NCBI GenBank assembly: GCA_023957775.1
Contig: JAMLGR010000003.1
Coordinates: 124,001-188,000 of the forward strand
Length of the DNA: 64,000 bases
Direction of reading: 5' to 3'
From: Fimbriimonadaceae bacterium
GTDB taxonomy: Bacteria; Armatimonadota; Fimbriimonadia; Fimbriimonadales; Fimbriimonadaceae
Shown piece after piece: positions 44,337 through 53,030 of the stretch; the stretch's first letter is position 1, and every line of letters starts with the position of its first letter. The position numbers and the translations under genes are program-made. The notes under the pieces are model-generated. The model was not told where the DNA came from, made no database searches, and saw nothing but the letters and a program-made list of their open reading frames with translations.

Positions 44337-44754
44337 TCTCCGCCTCGACCTTGGGAATGCGCACGAGCATGATCCCGTTGCTGTAACGAGCCTCGATGCG
44401 CTCCATGTCCAGCGGGATCTCCGGCAGCTTCACTTCGCGAAGAAACTCTCCGTAACAGATTTCAAGCTGGTAGAAGCCGGTCTTCGCGCAAGCGGGCGCT
44501 GTTTCTTCGTTCCGGACGCCGCGAATCAGCAGCGTGTTGCGGACGGCGTTGCCGATCACCTGGATGTCGCGGCCGCGCACGCCTGCGATTTCGGCCTTGA
44601 CGACGATCGCGCCCCGCTCTTCGAGCACGTCCACCCGCGGCTCCCAACCGCTCGAACTGGCCAGGGTCGGCCCCGAGCGGAACATCTCCTCGCTCAGCCG
44701 CTGCAACTCGGCGCCGAGCTGCCAGAACCAATCGTCCGTTTCACGCCGGGCCAT
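44323..44754 (-). CDS. Small heat-shock protein Hsp20
   Basis: 143 residues. Alpha-crystallin domain: VDVLEERGAIVVKAEIAGVR, NTLLIRGVRNEE, FYQLEICYGEFLREVKLPEI and RIEARYSNGIMLVRIPKVEA (terminal I-x-I-like tail VRIPK). An ATP-independent holdase that keeps unfolded proteins soluble for refolding or for Lon. The start at 44754 (MARRETDDWFWQLG) is chosen because TACAAT ends 7 bases upstream; an in-frame ATG 11 codons earlier would overlap that element. I see no CIRCE operator. Confidence 0.9.
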   Translation of the reverse strand: MARRETDDWFWQLGAELQRLSEEMFRSGPTLASSSGWEPRVDVLEERGAIVVKAEIAGVRGRDIQVIGNAVRNTLLIRGVRNEETAPACAKTGFYQLEICYGEFLREVKLPEIPLDMERIEARYSNGIMLVRIPKVEAESENA

Positions 44755-44761
44755 CTCTTCG

Positions 44762-44767
44762 ATTGTA
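44762..44767 (-). promoter_or_regulatory. -10 element TACAAT, hsp20-lon operon
   Basis: Minus-strand TACAAT ends 7 bases before the hsp20 ATG; the intervening CGAAGAG is only weakly Shine-Dalgarno-like and too close. Confidence 0.5.
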
Positions 44768-44888
44768 CCAACGGAATCCCCCGACACCCCAATCGGCGGC
44801 CGGCATCCAATCTTTATCGTTCCCTTGCGCCCAATCGTGGTATGACACTAGAAGAAGGGGCCGCTCGCAGGATCCCGAGGAGCTTCCC

Positions 44889-46274
44889 ATGCGCTGGAAT
44901 CATCTGATCATTGCCGGAGCCGCGTGCCTTGCCATGGCGTCGGGCTGCGGAGGGGGCGGAGGCGCGGCCAACGTCTCCGGACGCGTCACCACGTTCATCA
45001 CCGACTCGATGGACGGAAACGACCATGTCTGGGTCACGATCTATTCGGCGGAACTCGTCGCATCGTCCGGCGCCCGCGCAACGCTCTTCGAGGATGTCGA
45101 GGGCTACACGGTGGACCTCAAGACCCTGCGGGACGGCACGGGTGCGCTGTTCTCCCTGCTGGGCGCGGAATCCGTGCCCTCGGGGGACTACACCACCGTT
45201 CGGTTCACCCTCGATCGGCAGGTCAAGGTCTTCCCGGCCGGACAGTCCACCGGGATCAACCTGACGTTCGCGCCGGCATTCTCGATTCCCGGGCAATCCG
45301 GTCGATCCCGGCTGGAACTGGCGTTCGGAGGCACCAAAACCATCGCGGTCGGCAACAACGACCTGGTGATCGACTTCGACCTCGCCAACTGGGACGACGA
45401 TGGAACCGACATCACGCCCGCTCTGCGCGAAGGCACGTCCAACGGCTTGAACGACGAAGGCCGCCACATCGGGCGCCGGTTCTTCGGCACGGTGTCCAAC
45501 CTCGCGGGAACCGCGCCGGACCAGAGCTTCACCTTGACGGTGCGGGACACGTTCAGCTTCACCGTCGTGACGGATTCCCAAACGACCGTCTTCAACTCCA
45601 ACGGCGAGGCGAATCCCTCCCTTGCCAACGGCCAAACCGTCGAGGTGCGGGGGATCTACTCCCTCACCTCGGACGCGTTGGCCGCGTGGCTCGTGCGCAT
45701 TCGTCCGCCTGGGGACCAACCCGGCGAGGCGTCCGTCGAGGGCGCACCTTCCAACATCGGCGAGTCCACGTTCGACGTGGCGATCCGCGAGGCGCACGGG
45801 TTCCAACCGCGCCAGGACCACGTCACGGTCGAGGTGGGCGCCAACACCCGGTTCTTCTCGCACAGCGGACTGCCGATGACGCAGGCGGACTTCCTGGCGG
45901 CCTTGGCCACCGCGCAACGCGTGGAGGCGGAGGGCACGTACCTCAACGGCACGAACCGCTTGGTGGCGCGCAAGGTCAAACTGGATGGCGAGAACCACGA
46001 GCACGAGGCCGAAGCCAAGGGCGCGCCCGGCTCGATCAACGCCGCCGAGCACACGTTCTCGATCACGCTTTCGGAGTGGAACGGCTTCTCGGGCTCCGTT
46101 GGAGCGATCCTGCCCGTCGAGATGGACCAGGATGCCACGTACCGGGATCAGGGCGGGAACACGGTCGACGCGGAGACGTTCTTCGCCGCACTGGCATCCG
46201 CCCCGTCCGTCGAAGCCGAGGGGCACTACGTCGACGGCAAGCTGATCGCCCGCAAGGCGAAACTGGACGATTAG
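44889..46274 (+). CDS. Lipoprotein with DUF4382 and DUF5666 repeats
   Basis: 461 residues, ATG with GAGGAGC ~6 bases upstream. The N-terminal signal ends in a lipobox (LAMASGC), so it is lipid-anchored. Residues ~25-180 look like DUF4382 (VWVTIYSAELVASSG, TVRFTLDRQVKVF). After that come three related units of the DUF5666 type, e.g. DFLAALATAQRVEAEGTYLN ending LVARKVKLDGE, and the parallel AETFFAALASAPSVEAEGHY ending LIARKAKLDD. Repeats probably arose by duplication. Role unknown; likely an envelope lipoprotein. Confidence 0.78.
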   Translation: MRWNHLIIAGAACLAMASGCGGGGGAANVSGRVTTFITDSMDGNDHVWVTIYSAELVASSGARATLFEDVEGYTVDLKTLRDGTGALFSLLGAESVPSGDYTTVRFTLDRQVKVFPAGQSTGINLTFAPAFSIPGQSGRSRLELAFGGTKTIAVGNNDLVIDFDLANWDDDGTDITPALREGTSNGLNDEGRHIGRRFFGTVSNLAGTAPDQSFTLTVRDTFSFTVVTDSQTTVFNSNGEANPSLANGQTVEVRGIYSLTSDALAAWLVRIRPPGDQPGEASVEGAPSNIGESTFDVAIREAHGFQPRQDHVTVEVGANTRFFSHSGLPMTQADFLAALATAQRVEAEGTYLNGTNRLVARKVKLDGENHEHEAEAKGAPGSINAAEHTFSITLSEWNGFSGSVGAILPVEMDQDATYRDQGGNTVDAETFFAALASAPSVEAEGHYVDGKLIARKAKLDD

Positions 46275-46289
46275 CCGGGAGCCAACGAT

Positions 46290-46317
46290 GCACGCCCGTC
46301 CAGCGGGCGTGGCACCC
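46290..46317. repeat. CGCCCG/CGGGCG palindromic repeat, copy 5
   Basis: GCACGCCCG-TCCAG-CGGGCGTGGC followed by ACCC in the 50-base gap between convergent genes. Confidence 0.8.
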
Positions 46318-46324
46318 CTCCCGC

Positions 46325-46876
46325 TTAGTCCGGCGTGTCGTCCAGCACGTACTCCACCGCCTCGAGGAGCGTCTCGAAGGTGCCCTCGGGCTGAGGGGAC
46401 AACTCGGCGGCCGCCTCGGGCGAGGTCACGCCCGACAGAACCAGCAGGGGACGACACCCGACGGCCCTCCCGCACTCCATGTCCGTGTCCTTGTCCCCGA
46501 CGAAGAACGCCCCCTCGAGGGTCAGGCCGAACTCCTCGCGCGCCTTGAGAAGCATCCCAGGGCCGGGTTTGCGGCAGGGGTCGTTGGCCTCGTCGTGCGA
46601 GTAGCAGTAGTAGAACTTCCGAATCTGGAACCCATGGGGTGCGAGCGCGGCCTGGATCGCCGCGTCGATTTTCGCGACCTCCTCGATCGGGGTCAGACCC
46701 AACGCGACGCCCTGCTGGTTCGAGACGACGTAGAGGTCGTAGCCCGCGCCATGGAGCCTGCGCAAAGCCTCCACCGTGTACGGGAACAGCTCGAGCTTCT
46801 CCAGGTGCGTGACGTACGGCGTGATGTCCACGTTGAGCACGCCGTCGCGGTCGAGGAAGATGGGTCTTCGCATCAT
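46325..46876 (-). CDS. HAD-family phosphatase, GmhB/HisB-N type
   Basis: 183 residues. HAD motif I PIFLDRDGVLNVD (DxD), motif II VVSNQQG, motif III KPGPGMLLKAREEF and motif IV VGDKDTDMECGRAVG. This is the D,D-heptose 1,7-bisphosphate phosphatase / histidinol-phosphatase branch. The zinc-loop is partial: YCYSHDEANDPCRKPGP keeps Cys-x-x-His and one later Cys, not the full C-x-C pair. The start ATG overlaps the MFS gene's stop; MMRRPIF or MRRPIF are both possible. A heptose or sugar-phosphate substrate is likely but unproven. Confidence 0.82.
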   Translation of the reverse strand: MMRRPIFLDRDGVLNVDITPYVTHLEKLELFPYTVEALRRLHGAGYDLYVVSNQQGVALGLTPIEEVAKIDAAIQAALAPHGFQIRKFYYCYSHDEANDPCRKPGPGMLLKAREEFGLTLEGAFFVGDKDTDMECGRAVGCRPLLVLSGVTSPEAAAELSPQPEGTFETLLEAVEYVLDDTPD

Positions 46877-48126
46877 TGCACCCCCGCCAATCCGCGTCGG
46901 AACGCCCAACCCCAAAGCCCGCCGGCCAAGACGCACGCGCCGCCCACGTGGAGGGCGAGTTGCAGAGACGTCCCGTGCGCGAGCCACCCGAAGAACAGGA
47001 CGCCGAAGGGCCCCAGTCCCGAGAGCGCCCAGATGTGCATCGCGAGCACGCGCCCCCGCAACCGGTCCGGCGAAAGCAACTGGAACAGGGTGTTGGTTGT
47101 GTTGAACTGCATGATGGCGGCGGCTCCTATCAAAGCCAAGATCGGATAGGCGGCTGGGCCCGTGCGGGCGAAGGCGAGGAGGGACAGACCGACGCCGATC
47201 AGGATCATCGACGCGCGCACGACGAAGGCCTTCACCGGACGATGCGACGTCATCACCATGAGGACCAGACCGAGAAACGCCCCAATCCCGATAAAGGTCA
47301 TGGCCAAGCCCAATCCCTTCTCGTCGAGACCCAACATGTCCTTGGCGATCGCCGGCATCAGCGAGATATAGAAGAGGCCGAACATCGAGACGATGGACTC
47401 CATCACGAACAGCGTGCGCAGCCTCAGATCGCGAAACGTGTAGAGCATGCCCTCGAACAAGAGGTCCTTGATCGGTTGCGGCTCGCGCGTTCCCGCGCCC
47501 AGGTCGGCCCGGATCGCGAGCGCTGCAAAGATGAGGGCGAGGTAGCTCACGGCGTTCACCCCGTAGCAGGAGCGGGGACCGTAGGCGGCGAGCAAGATAC
47601 CCCCGATCGCCGGCCCGACAACCCTGGCGAAGTTGAAGGTCATGGCATTGAACGGCACAGCCATCGGCAGCTCTTCCGAGGGGACCACCCGCGAGATGAC
47701 CGACTGGCGCGTCGGCATCTCGAGACACGCCATGCATCCGACGATCAGCGACACGACGAGCACGTGCCAGTACTGGACGAAGCCCAGCGGGTGTCCCGGC
47801 GTGGGCCAGCTCGCCACCATCAGAAAGAGGGCGCAGAGGCCGAACACACTCTGCGTGAACACGAGCACCTTCCGCTTGTTGAACGTGTCGGAGAGCGCTC
47901 CTGCGAACGGTCCGAAGAGCGAAACGGGCGCCATGGCGCAGAACGTCACGAACGCGAGCTTGGCCTCGTCGTGGGTGATCTCGTACACGAGCCAGCCTTG
48001 GGCGATGTTCTGGACCCAACTGCCGGTGAAGGAGAAGAACGAGCCGGACCAGAGAAGGCGGAAGTCGCGGTGGCGAAAGACTCGGAGTTGCGAAGCCGAC
48101 AACTTGAGTCGTAATGCCGCGAGCAT
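46873..48126 (-). CDS. MFS transporter, EntS-like
   Basis: 417 residues with about 12 membrane helices. The N terminus LRVFRHRDFRLLWSGSFFSF and WVQNIAQGWLVYEITH are typical of the EntS/MFS_3 group; the loop-2/3 motif GALSDTFNKRKVLVFTQSVF and a second-half equivalent are present. These proteins export siderophores or small molecules or are of unknown substrate. Transcribed with the HAD phosphatase (overlap 4 bases). CATACT 11 bases upstream of the ATG is a plausible -10. Confidence 0.88.
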   Translation of the reverse strand: MLAALRLKLSASQLRVFRHRDFRLLWSGSFFSFTGSWVQNIAQGWLVYEITHDEAKLAFVTFCAMAPVSLFGPFAGALSDTFNKRKVLVFTQSVFGLCALFLMVASWPTPGHPLGFVQYWHVLVVSLIVGCMACLEMPTRQSVISRVVPSEELPMAVPFNAMTFNFARVVGPAIGGILLAAYGPRSCYGVNAVSYLALIFAALAIRADLGAGTREPQPIKDLLFEGMLYTFRDLRLRTLFVMESIVSMFGLFYISLMPAIAKDMLGLDEKGLGLAMTFIGIGAFLGLVLMVMTSHRPVKAFVVRASMILIGVGLSLLAFARTGPAAYPILALIGAAAIMQFNTTNTLFQLLSPDRLRGRVLAMHIWALSGLGPFGVLFFGWLAHGTSLQLALHVGGACVLAGGLWGWAFRRGLAGVQ

Positions 48127-48209
48127 GATCTTGATTCAGTATGGCTGACGGCGTCTTGGGCCCGAGGCGCGTCTGGTACATTGTGCTGTTGCCCGAGTCG
48201 CCCGAGATC

Positions 48210-49307
48210 ATGGTGCCAGAACTGAAAAAACTCCGAATCCTCCAGGTTGTTTCCAGTTCGGCAACCTCGGGAGCGGAGCGCCACGTCTTCGCCCTTTCCA
48301 AGCACTTGCGGGACCGCGGCCACCAAGTCGAGGTGATCTGTCCCGAGGGCGGTTGGCTTTCCGAGGACCTTCGCCTCGCTGGGATTCCCGCGCACGTGAC
48401 CGAGATGAAGGGCCGCGGCTGGTTTCAATCGGTCGGGCTCGTCATGCGGCTGGCCAAAGAGCAGAAGATCGACGTGATCCACTCGCATCTGACGCGCGCG
48501 ACCTACTTCGGGAGTTTGGGGGGCCTGTTCCGGGGCGTTCCCGCCGTGGCGACGGTGCACATCGCCAACCACGACCAGATCTACAAGCGGATGGCGCGAG
48601 GCAAGAACCGTCTGGTAGCGGTGAGCAACTTCGTCCGCGGCATGTTGCACGGGCGCGGCATCCCCGACCGCTTCATCGACACGGTGTACAACGGCACCGA
48701 TTTCGTCGGATTCGCGAAGTCCCCGCGCGAGGACGTGATGGCGGAGTTCGAGATTCCGGACGATCGCAGGGTCGTCGGCCTCGTCGGCCGCGTGTGCCGT
48801 GAGAAGGGCCACCTCGACATGATCGAGGCGATGCGACAAGTCCGCTCGTCCCATCCCGACGCCCACCTCGTGTTCGTCGGCCGCGTCGTAGAGGATTTCA
48901 AAGGGCAGGTGGACGACGCGATCCGCGCGGCCGATCTAGCGGACCGCGTCACGCTCACGGGAGTCCGCCACGACGTCCCCCGCCTGCTGGACTCGTTCGC
49001 CCTCTCGACCATGCCCTCGCACATCGAGACGTTCGGCATCGCCGCGATCGAGGCGATGGCGCGCGGACGGGCCGTCGTCGCGACGCGCGTCGGCGGGCTG
49101 CCCGAGGTGGTGCGCCACCAACAGACCGGGCTCCTCGTGGACCTGTGCCCCGGCGAGCTGGCCAACGCGGTGAGCTACCTGCTCGAGCACGAGTCCGAGC
49201 GTGTGGAGATGGGCTCGATGGGCCGGCGCATCGTCGAAGAGAAGTTCACGATTTCCCAGATGGTGGCTCGCCTCGAGAACGTCTACGGCAAGGCGGTCAC
49301 GGAGTAG
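48210..49307 (+). CDS. GT4-type glycosyltransferase
   Basis: 365 residues. GT-B fold. N domain starts LRILQVVSSSATSGAERHVF; C domain has RVVGLVGRVCREKGHLDMIE and the E-x7-E motif in ETFGIAAIEAMARGRAVVAT followed by VGGLPEVV, the nucleotide-sugar site of GT4 enzymes. A retaining sugar transferase acting on cell-surface or lipid-linked glycan is likely. Donor and acceptor are unknown. TACATT 28 bases upstream is a plausible -10. Divergent from the MFS gene. Confidence 0.9.
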   Translation: MVPELKKLRILQVVSSSATSGAERHVFALSKHLRDRGHQVEVICPEGGWLSEDLRLAGIPAHVTEMKGRGWFQSVGLVMRLAKEQKIDVIHSHLTRATYFGSLGGLFRGVPAVATVHIANHDQIYKRMARGKNRLVAVSNFVRGMLHGRGIPDRFIDTVYNGTDFVGFAKSPREDVMAEFEIPDDRRVVGLVGRVCREKGHLDMIEAMRQVRSSHPDAHLVFVGRVVEDFKGQVDDAIRAADLADRVTLTGVRHDVPRLLDSFALSTMPSHIETFGIAAIEAMARGRAVVATRVGGLPEVVRHQQTGLLVDLCPGELANAVSYLLEHESERVEMGSMGRRIVEEKFTISQMVARLENVYGKAVTE

Positions 49308-49346
49308 GCGTCCGCCAACCTCCACGGGTATATTGATCGTCCCGAC

Positions 49347-49422
49347 GGCGCCGTACCCAAGTGGCTAAGGGAAGGGTCTGCAAAACCCTCATTCAGCGGT
49401 TCGATTCCGCTCGGCGCCTCCA
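49347..49422 (+). tRNA. trnC: tRNA-Cys (anticodon GCA)
   Basis: 76 bases with encoded CCA. Acceptor stem GGCGCCG pairs with CGGCGCC; discriminator U; anticodon stem AGGGT/ACCCT with loop CTGCAAA, anticodon GCA. The T arm contains GGTTCGATTCC. TATATT (49329-49334) 12 bases upstream is a likely -10. Confidence 0.97.
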
Positions 49423-49424
49423 CT

Positions 49425-49466
49425 CCCAAAAAGCAAGAAACCCCCGCCCAGTGCTCGGCGAGGGTT
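49425..49466 (-). terminator. Terminator of the PEP-CTERM gene
   Basis: A 10-bp stem with one mismatch (49439-49448 with 49457-49466), followed on the minus strand by TTTCTTGCTTTTTGGG. It lies 24 bases after the stop at 49491. Confidence 0.7.
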
Positions 49467-49490
49467 CCTCAGGTGTGCGGCGCGCGAACG

Positions 49491-50258
49491 CTATCGGCGC
49501 CGTCTTCGGGCCAACAGCCCGAATCCGCCCAAGGCGAGCGCCAGCATCGACGCGGGCTCGGGAACGGCCGTGCCGACTCCGGTCTCGCCGGAGTAGGCCG
49601 CCCGGATCTGGAACTCGCTCGGGTCTCGCAGGGGGTCGTAGAGCGAGGGGATCCAACCGGCGGGCCGGTCGATGAAGTCGAGGTTGCCGCGCATCACGCC
49701 GGTTTGCCCGATCAACTGGTTCTGCTCGGCGATAGCCCCACCGACGATCGTGCCGACCCCTTCCAGGACGTAGGAGTCGTTGTTGTGGTAGCCGTACAGC
49801 GAGACGGCGTCGAGATCGATCGCCCAGAGCATCACCGGGGCCGCATAACCCGCACCCGGGATGGCGCCGAAGATCATCAGATCCGGGCCCGCGGGAGCGG
49901 CGCCGGTGCCGGTCAGGCTGACATCGATGATGCCGCCAGGCCCGACGTAAGGCGCATCCTGGCCGGTGAACATCACCTGGAGGACGAGATCGCCTCCAAA
50001 GATTCCGCCGGCGTCAAACACGGGAAACACGGGCGGCGCAGGCCAACCGGGCCAGTAGGCGGTGACCTCGTTGCCTCCCGGGCCGAAGGTCAAGGTGTCG
50101 GCAGCCACGCCGTTGGTCGCCCACTCGGGGGGCCCACCTGGCGGGTTGAAGGCGCCAAAGTTCAAATCGTGACCAGTGATGGTCGGCGTCAAAGGCGCGG
50201 CGCCCGAGAAGGCCGCACACGCCAACACCATCAAGCCAAAGCCTATCCTCTTCGTCAT
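49491..50258 (-). CDS. PEP-CTERM exported protein
   Basis: 255 residues. Signal peptide MTKRIGFGLMVLACAAFSGA; C-terminal sorting signal PEPASMLALALGGFGLLARR with a final arginine cluster, the PEP-CTERM tripartite signal processed by exosortase (EpsH) in diderms that make exopolysaccharide. The central part (VSLYGYHNNDSYVLEGVGTI) is beta-rich with no recognised domain. The start at 50258 follows a GGAGGG ribosome site. A TTACAAT element (~50328) is a plausible -10. Exosortase itself is not in the window. Confidence 0.88.
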   Translation of the reverse strand: MTKRIGFGLMVLACAAFSGAAPLTPTITGHDLNFGAFNPPGGPPEWATNGVAADTLTFGPGGNEVTAYWPGWPAPPVFPVFDAGGIFGGDLVLQVMFTGQDAPYVGPGGIIDVSLTGTGAAPAGPDLMIFGAIPGAGYAAPVMLWAIDLDAVSLYGYHNNDSYVLEGVGTIVGGAIAEQNQLIGQTGVMRGNLDFIDRPAGWIPSLYDPLRDPSEFQIRAAYSGETGVGTAVPEPASMLALALGGFGLLARRRRR

Positions 50259-50479
50259 CGTTCCCTCCTTCGGGAGATCCCAGCACTTACGCAAATCTTG
50301 CCTCCGCCCAACGGCAGAGGGCTCTATTGTAACACAACATGTACGTCTCGGCCAACTTTAGACATGAATCGTTCCAGTACCTTCGCAGGAATCTTCCCCG
50401 GGCCGAGGGTAGACTCCCCAACCTTCGGTCGGAACTTCCGCATCCCTCGCGGGAAACCGCTCGTCCTTTCTGCTAAGCC

Positions 50480-51259
50480 ATGGCACCACGGACCGACACG
50501 GCCCCTCCCCTTCCCAAGGGGAAAACGGACCGCATCTCGCCTCTGGGCGTGATCGCGCCACCCCCCATCCACGTCGAATCGCCGCGGTTTTCGGGTTCGC
50601 TGGCCATGCTGTTCGCCTGCGTGCGCGACCGGAAGGTGGACCTCCTCGACGTGCCGCTCGCACCGATCTGCGAGGCTTACTTCGAGTACTTGATGCGCAG
50701 CGGAGACCCCGATTTGGACGAGGCCGCCGCCGCGCTGGCCGCCCTCGCGTACCTTCTCGAGCGGAAGGCGTGGGCGCTGCTTCCCGTGGAAGAGCCCGAA
50801 CCGGAGGCCGACGACTCGTTGGCGCTGTTGCCGCCGACCGTCCACGAGTACGAGCTCGCCATCGAGGCGCTGAGGCACTGGCAAGAGGTGCGCGAGCGCC
50901 TGTTCTTCCGCCCCCACGACGTCGGCCCCAACCCTTACGAGCTTCCCTTCCAACTCGGCAACGTCACGCCGAGCGACCTTGCCCGGGCGTTCGAGCGCGC
51001 GCTGAGCCGCGCGGTCCCCACGCCGTTCGACTCCCCCGTCAAGCCGCGACGCTCCCTGTCCGATCAGATGGGCGTGGTCCTCCGTGCTCTCACGGAGGCG
51101 TGGCAGCCGCTTGAGTCGCTGATGCCCTCGCCCTTTACCCGCACCGACGCCGTGTACTCGTTCCTCGCGGTGCTCGAGCTCATCCGCCTCGGGCAGGCGG
51201 CGCTGCGGCTGGTGGACGGCGAGGTGGTCTTCGCCCGACCCGGAGCCCGCAAGCGATGA
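50480..51259 (+). CDS. scpA: Segregation and condensation protein A
   Basis: 259 residues. Kleisin partner of SMC. N-terminal binding helices (FACVRDRKVDLLDVPLAPIC, AAAALAALAYLLERKAWALL) and the C-terminal winged-helix YSFLAVLELIRLGQAALRLV. An ~50-residue N-terminal extension precedes the core. Together with ScpB and SMC it compacts and segregates the chromosome. A TAGACT element at 50410-50415 could be the promoter. Its stop overlaps scpB (ATGA). Confidence 0.9.
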   Translation: MAPRTDTAPPLPKGKTDRISPLGVIAPPPIHVESPRFSGSLAMLFACVRDRKVDLLDVPLAPICEAYFEYLMRSGDPDLDEAAAALAALAYLLERKAWALLPVEEPEPEADDSLALLPPTVHEYELAIEALRHWQEVRERLFFRPHDVGPNPYELPFQLGNVTPSDLARAFERALSRAVPTPFDSPVKPRRSLSDQMGVVLRALTEAWQPLESLMPSPFTRTDAVYSFLAVLELIRLGQAALRLVDGEVVFARPGARKR

Positions 51260-51813
51260 GTTCGGCCAACGTCGTCGAAGCCTTGCTGTTCGTCGCGGAC
51301 GCCCCCGCCACGCGCAGCGCCCTTGCGGACGCGGCGAATGTCTCGGAGGCCGAGATCGACCGGGCCATCGCCGAGCTTCGCCAACGGTTGGAAGGCACCG
51401 CACTCGACATCGTGGAGATCGCCGGGGGGTACCAGCTCTGCACGCGCGAGGCCTTCGCCGAGGCCATCGGCAACTTCCTGCAACCCCAGCGTCAGAAGCT
51501 CAGCAGGTCCCTGATGGAGGTGCTCGCCATCGTCGCGTACCGCCAGCCCGTCACCCAGGCGGAGATCGATGGGGTGCGGGGCGTCCAGAGCGACTACGGC
51601 GTGAGGGGACTCCTCGAGAGGCGCCTCATCCAGGAGGTCGGACGCAAGGACACCCCGGGCCGGCCCGTGCTCTACGGCACGACCCAACAGTTCCTGCACC
51701 AGTTCAACCTCAACGCCCTCGACCAGCTTCCGGAGCTGCGCGAGGGAGCGTCCGACGACGACATGCAGCCCGCTCTGCCCCAAGGGGAACCCGCCTCGAC
51801 GACCTTTGAGTAG
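51256..51813 (+). CDS. scpB: Segregation and condensation protein B
   Basis: 185 residues. Two winged-helix domains: VVEALLFVADAPATRSALAD and the second domain LSRSLMEVLAIVAYRQPVTQ with VDGVRG-like AEIDGVRGVQSDYGVRGLLE and GRPVLYGTTQQFLHQFNL, all ScpB signatures. Binds ScpA as a dimer. Coupled to scpA by a 4-base overlap. Confidence 0.95.
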   Translation: MSSANVVEALLFVADAPATRSALADAANVSEAEIDRAIAELRQRLEGTALDIVEIAGGYQLCTREAFAEAIGNFLQPQRQKLSRSLMEVLAIVAYRQPVTQAEIDGVRGVQSDYGVRGLLERRLIQEVGRKDTPGRPVLYGTTQQFLHQFNLNALDQLPELREGASDDDMQPALPQGEPASTTFE

Positions 51814-51827
51814 ACTTGGATAGCCCC

Positions 51828-53030
51828 ATGCGATCCCCGATCCCGCGCGCCATCGTCTGTTCCGTCCTGGCGGGATCCGTCTGCCTGGCCGGCGCCTTCG
51901 ATATCACGGCCAAACGCGGGGTCATCCTCGACGACGCCACGGGCAAGGTTCTCTGGGAGAAGGACGCGGACACCCCCGCCTTCCCCGCGAGCACGACGAA
52001 GATCATGACGGCGATGCTGCTCATCGAGCGCGCGAAGCCGGACGAGATCATCGTGGCGCCACCCGATACCGAGGAGGTCACCGGCTCGAGCATGCACCTT
52101 CGCCCCGGCGAGCGCGTGCGGGCGCGAGACCTGCTCTCCGCGATCCTCCTGCGCAGCGCCAACGACGGCGCCCACGCGGTGGCCGTGCACCTCGCGGGTT
52201 CCGATCTCGAATTCGCCAAGCTCATGAACGAGCGCGCGAAGGCGATCGGGTGTACGCACACGCACTTCCACAACCCGCACGGTCTGAACGACGACGAACA
52301 CACGGTCTCCGCGCGGGACCTCGGATTGATCGCGCGCGAGGCCATGAAGTACCCGGCCTTCCGGGAGGTGGTCAGCCATCGCGCCGTCACGATCGAGCGA
52401 AGCATGAATCTGGAGGACCGGGTCATGGTGAGCCGCAACAAGGCCCTCCGGCAAGACCCCACGATCGACGGCATCAAGACGGGCTACACCGTTCCCGCCG
52501 GGCACTGCTTCGTCGGCAGCGCGACGCGGGGCGGCCGGCGTGTGATTACGGTCATCCTCGACAGCGCGGATTGGCAGGAGGACAACCGGCAGATGCTGGA
52601 CTGGGCGTTCGCGCAAACGGAGCTTCGAGAGGTGGCCGGCCCCGGGACCACCGTGGGGCGCGTGGCCGTCGTCGGCGGCAACACGGCGACCGTCGCGGCC
52701 GCACCCCAACATCCCGTGGTGCACGCGGAGGCCAAAGGTTCGCTGCAGCCGGCCAGCATCCGCCTCCTTCCGCGAAACGAGTTGAGGGCCCCGATCCGAA
52801 AGGGCGACCTGCTGGGCCAGGCCGAGTTCCGAGACGCCGACGGCTTCATCCAGCACGTCCCGATCGTGGCGGCGGAGGATTTGAAGCGGCGCCCCTGGCT
52901 GCAGGCCCTGGCGGCGAACGTGGGTCCGTTTGCCCCCTGGATGGCCTTTGCCGGCGTCGCCGGGTATGCGGTGCGCAGGCGCCGCACCGTGCGGCGGAGC
53001 AAAAGCCGACGGAGCCAACATGCGCGGTAA
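51828..53030 (+). CDS. D-alanyl-D-alanine carboxypeptidase (PBP5/DacF type)
   Basis: 400 residues. Signal peptide (RAIVCSVLAGSVCLAGA), then the serine-peptidase S11 motifs: SxxK in FPASTTKIMTAMLL, SxN in LLRSANDGAHAVAVH and KTG in DGIKTGYTVPAGHCF. The C-terminal PBP5-like domain (VGRVAVVGG ... RKGDLLGQAEF) ends in a membrane helix (WMAFAGVAGYAVRRRR) that anchors the enzyme outside the membrane. It trims stem peptides. The start at ATG 51828 is preferred to a TTG at 51816. Neighbour order scpA-scpB-dac-rluB equals that of some Firmicutes. Confidence 0.94.
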   Translation: MRSPIPRAIVCSVLAGSVCLAGAFDITAKRGVILDDATGKVLWEKDADTPAFPASTTKIMTAMLLIERAKPDEIIVAPPDTEEVTGSSMHLRPGERVRARDLLSAILLRSANDGAHAVAVHLAGSDLEFAKLMNERAKAIGCTHTHFHNPHGLNDDEHTVSARDLGLIAREAMKYPAFREVVSHRAVTIERSMNLEDRVMVSRNKALRQDPTIDGIKTGYTVPAGHCFVGSATRGGRRVITVILDSADWQEDNRQMLDWAFAQTELREVAGPGTTVGRVAVVGGNTATVAAAPQHPVVHAEAKGSLQPASIRLLPRNELRAPIRKGDLLGQAEFRDADGFIQHVPIVAAEDLKRRPWLQALAANVGPFAPWMAFAGVAGYAVRRRRTVRRSKSRRSQHAR

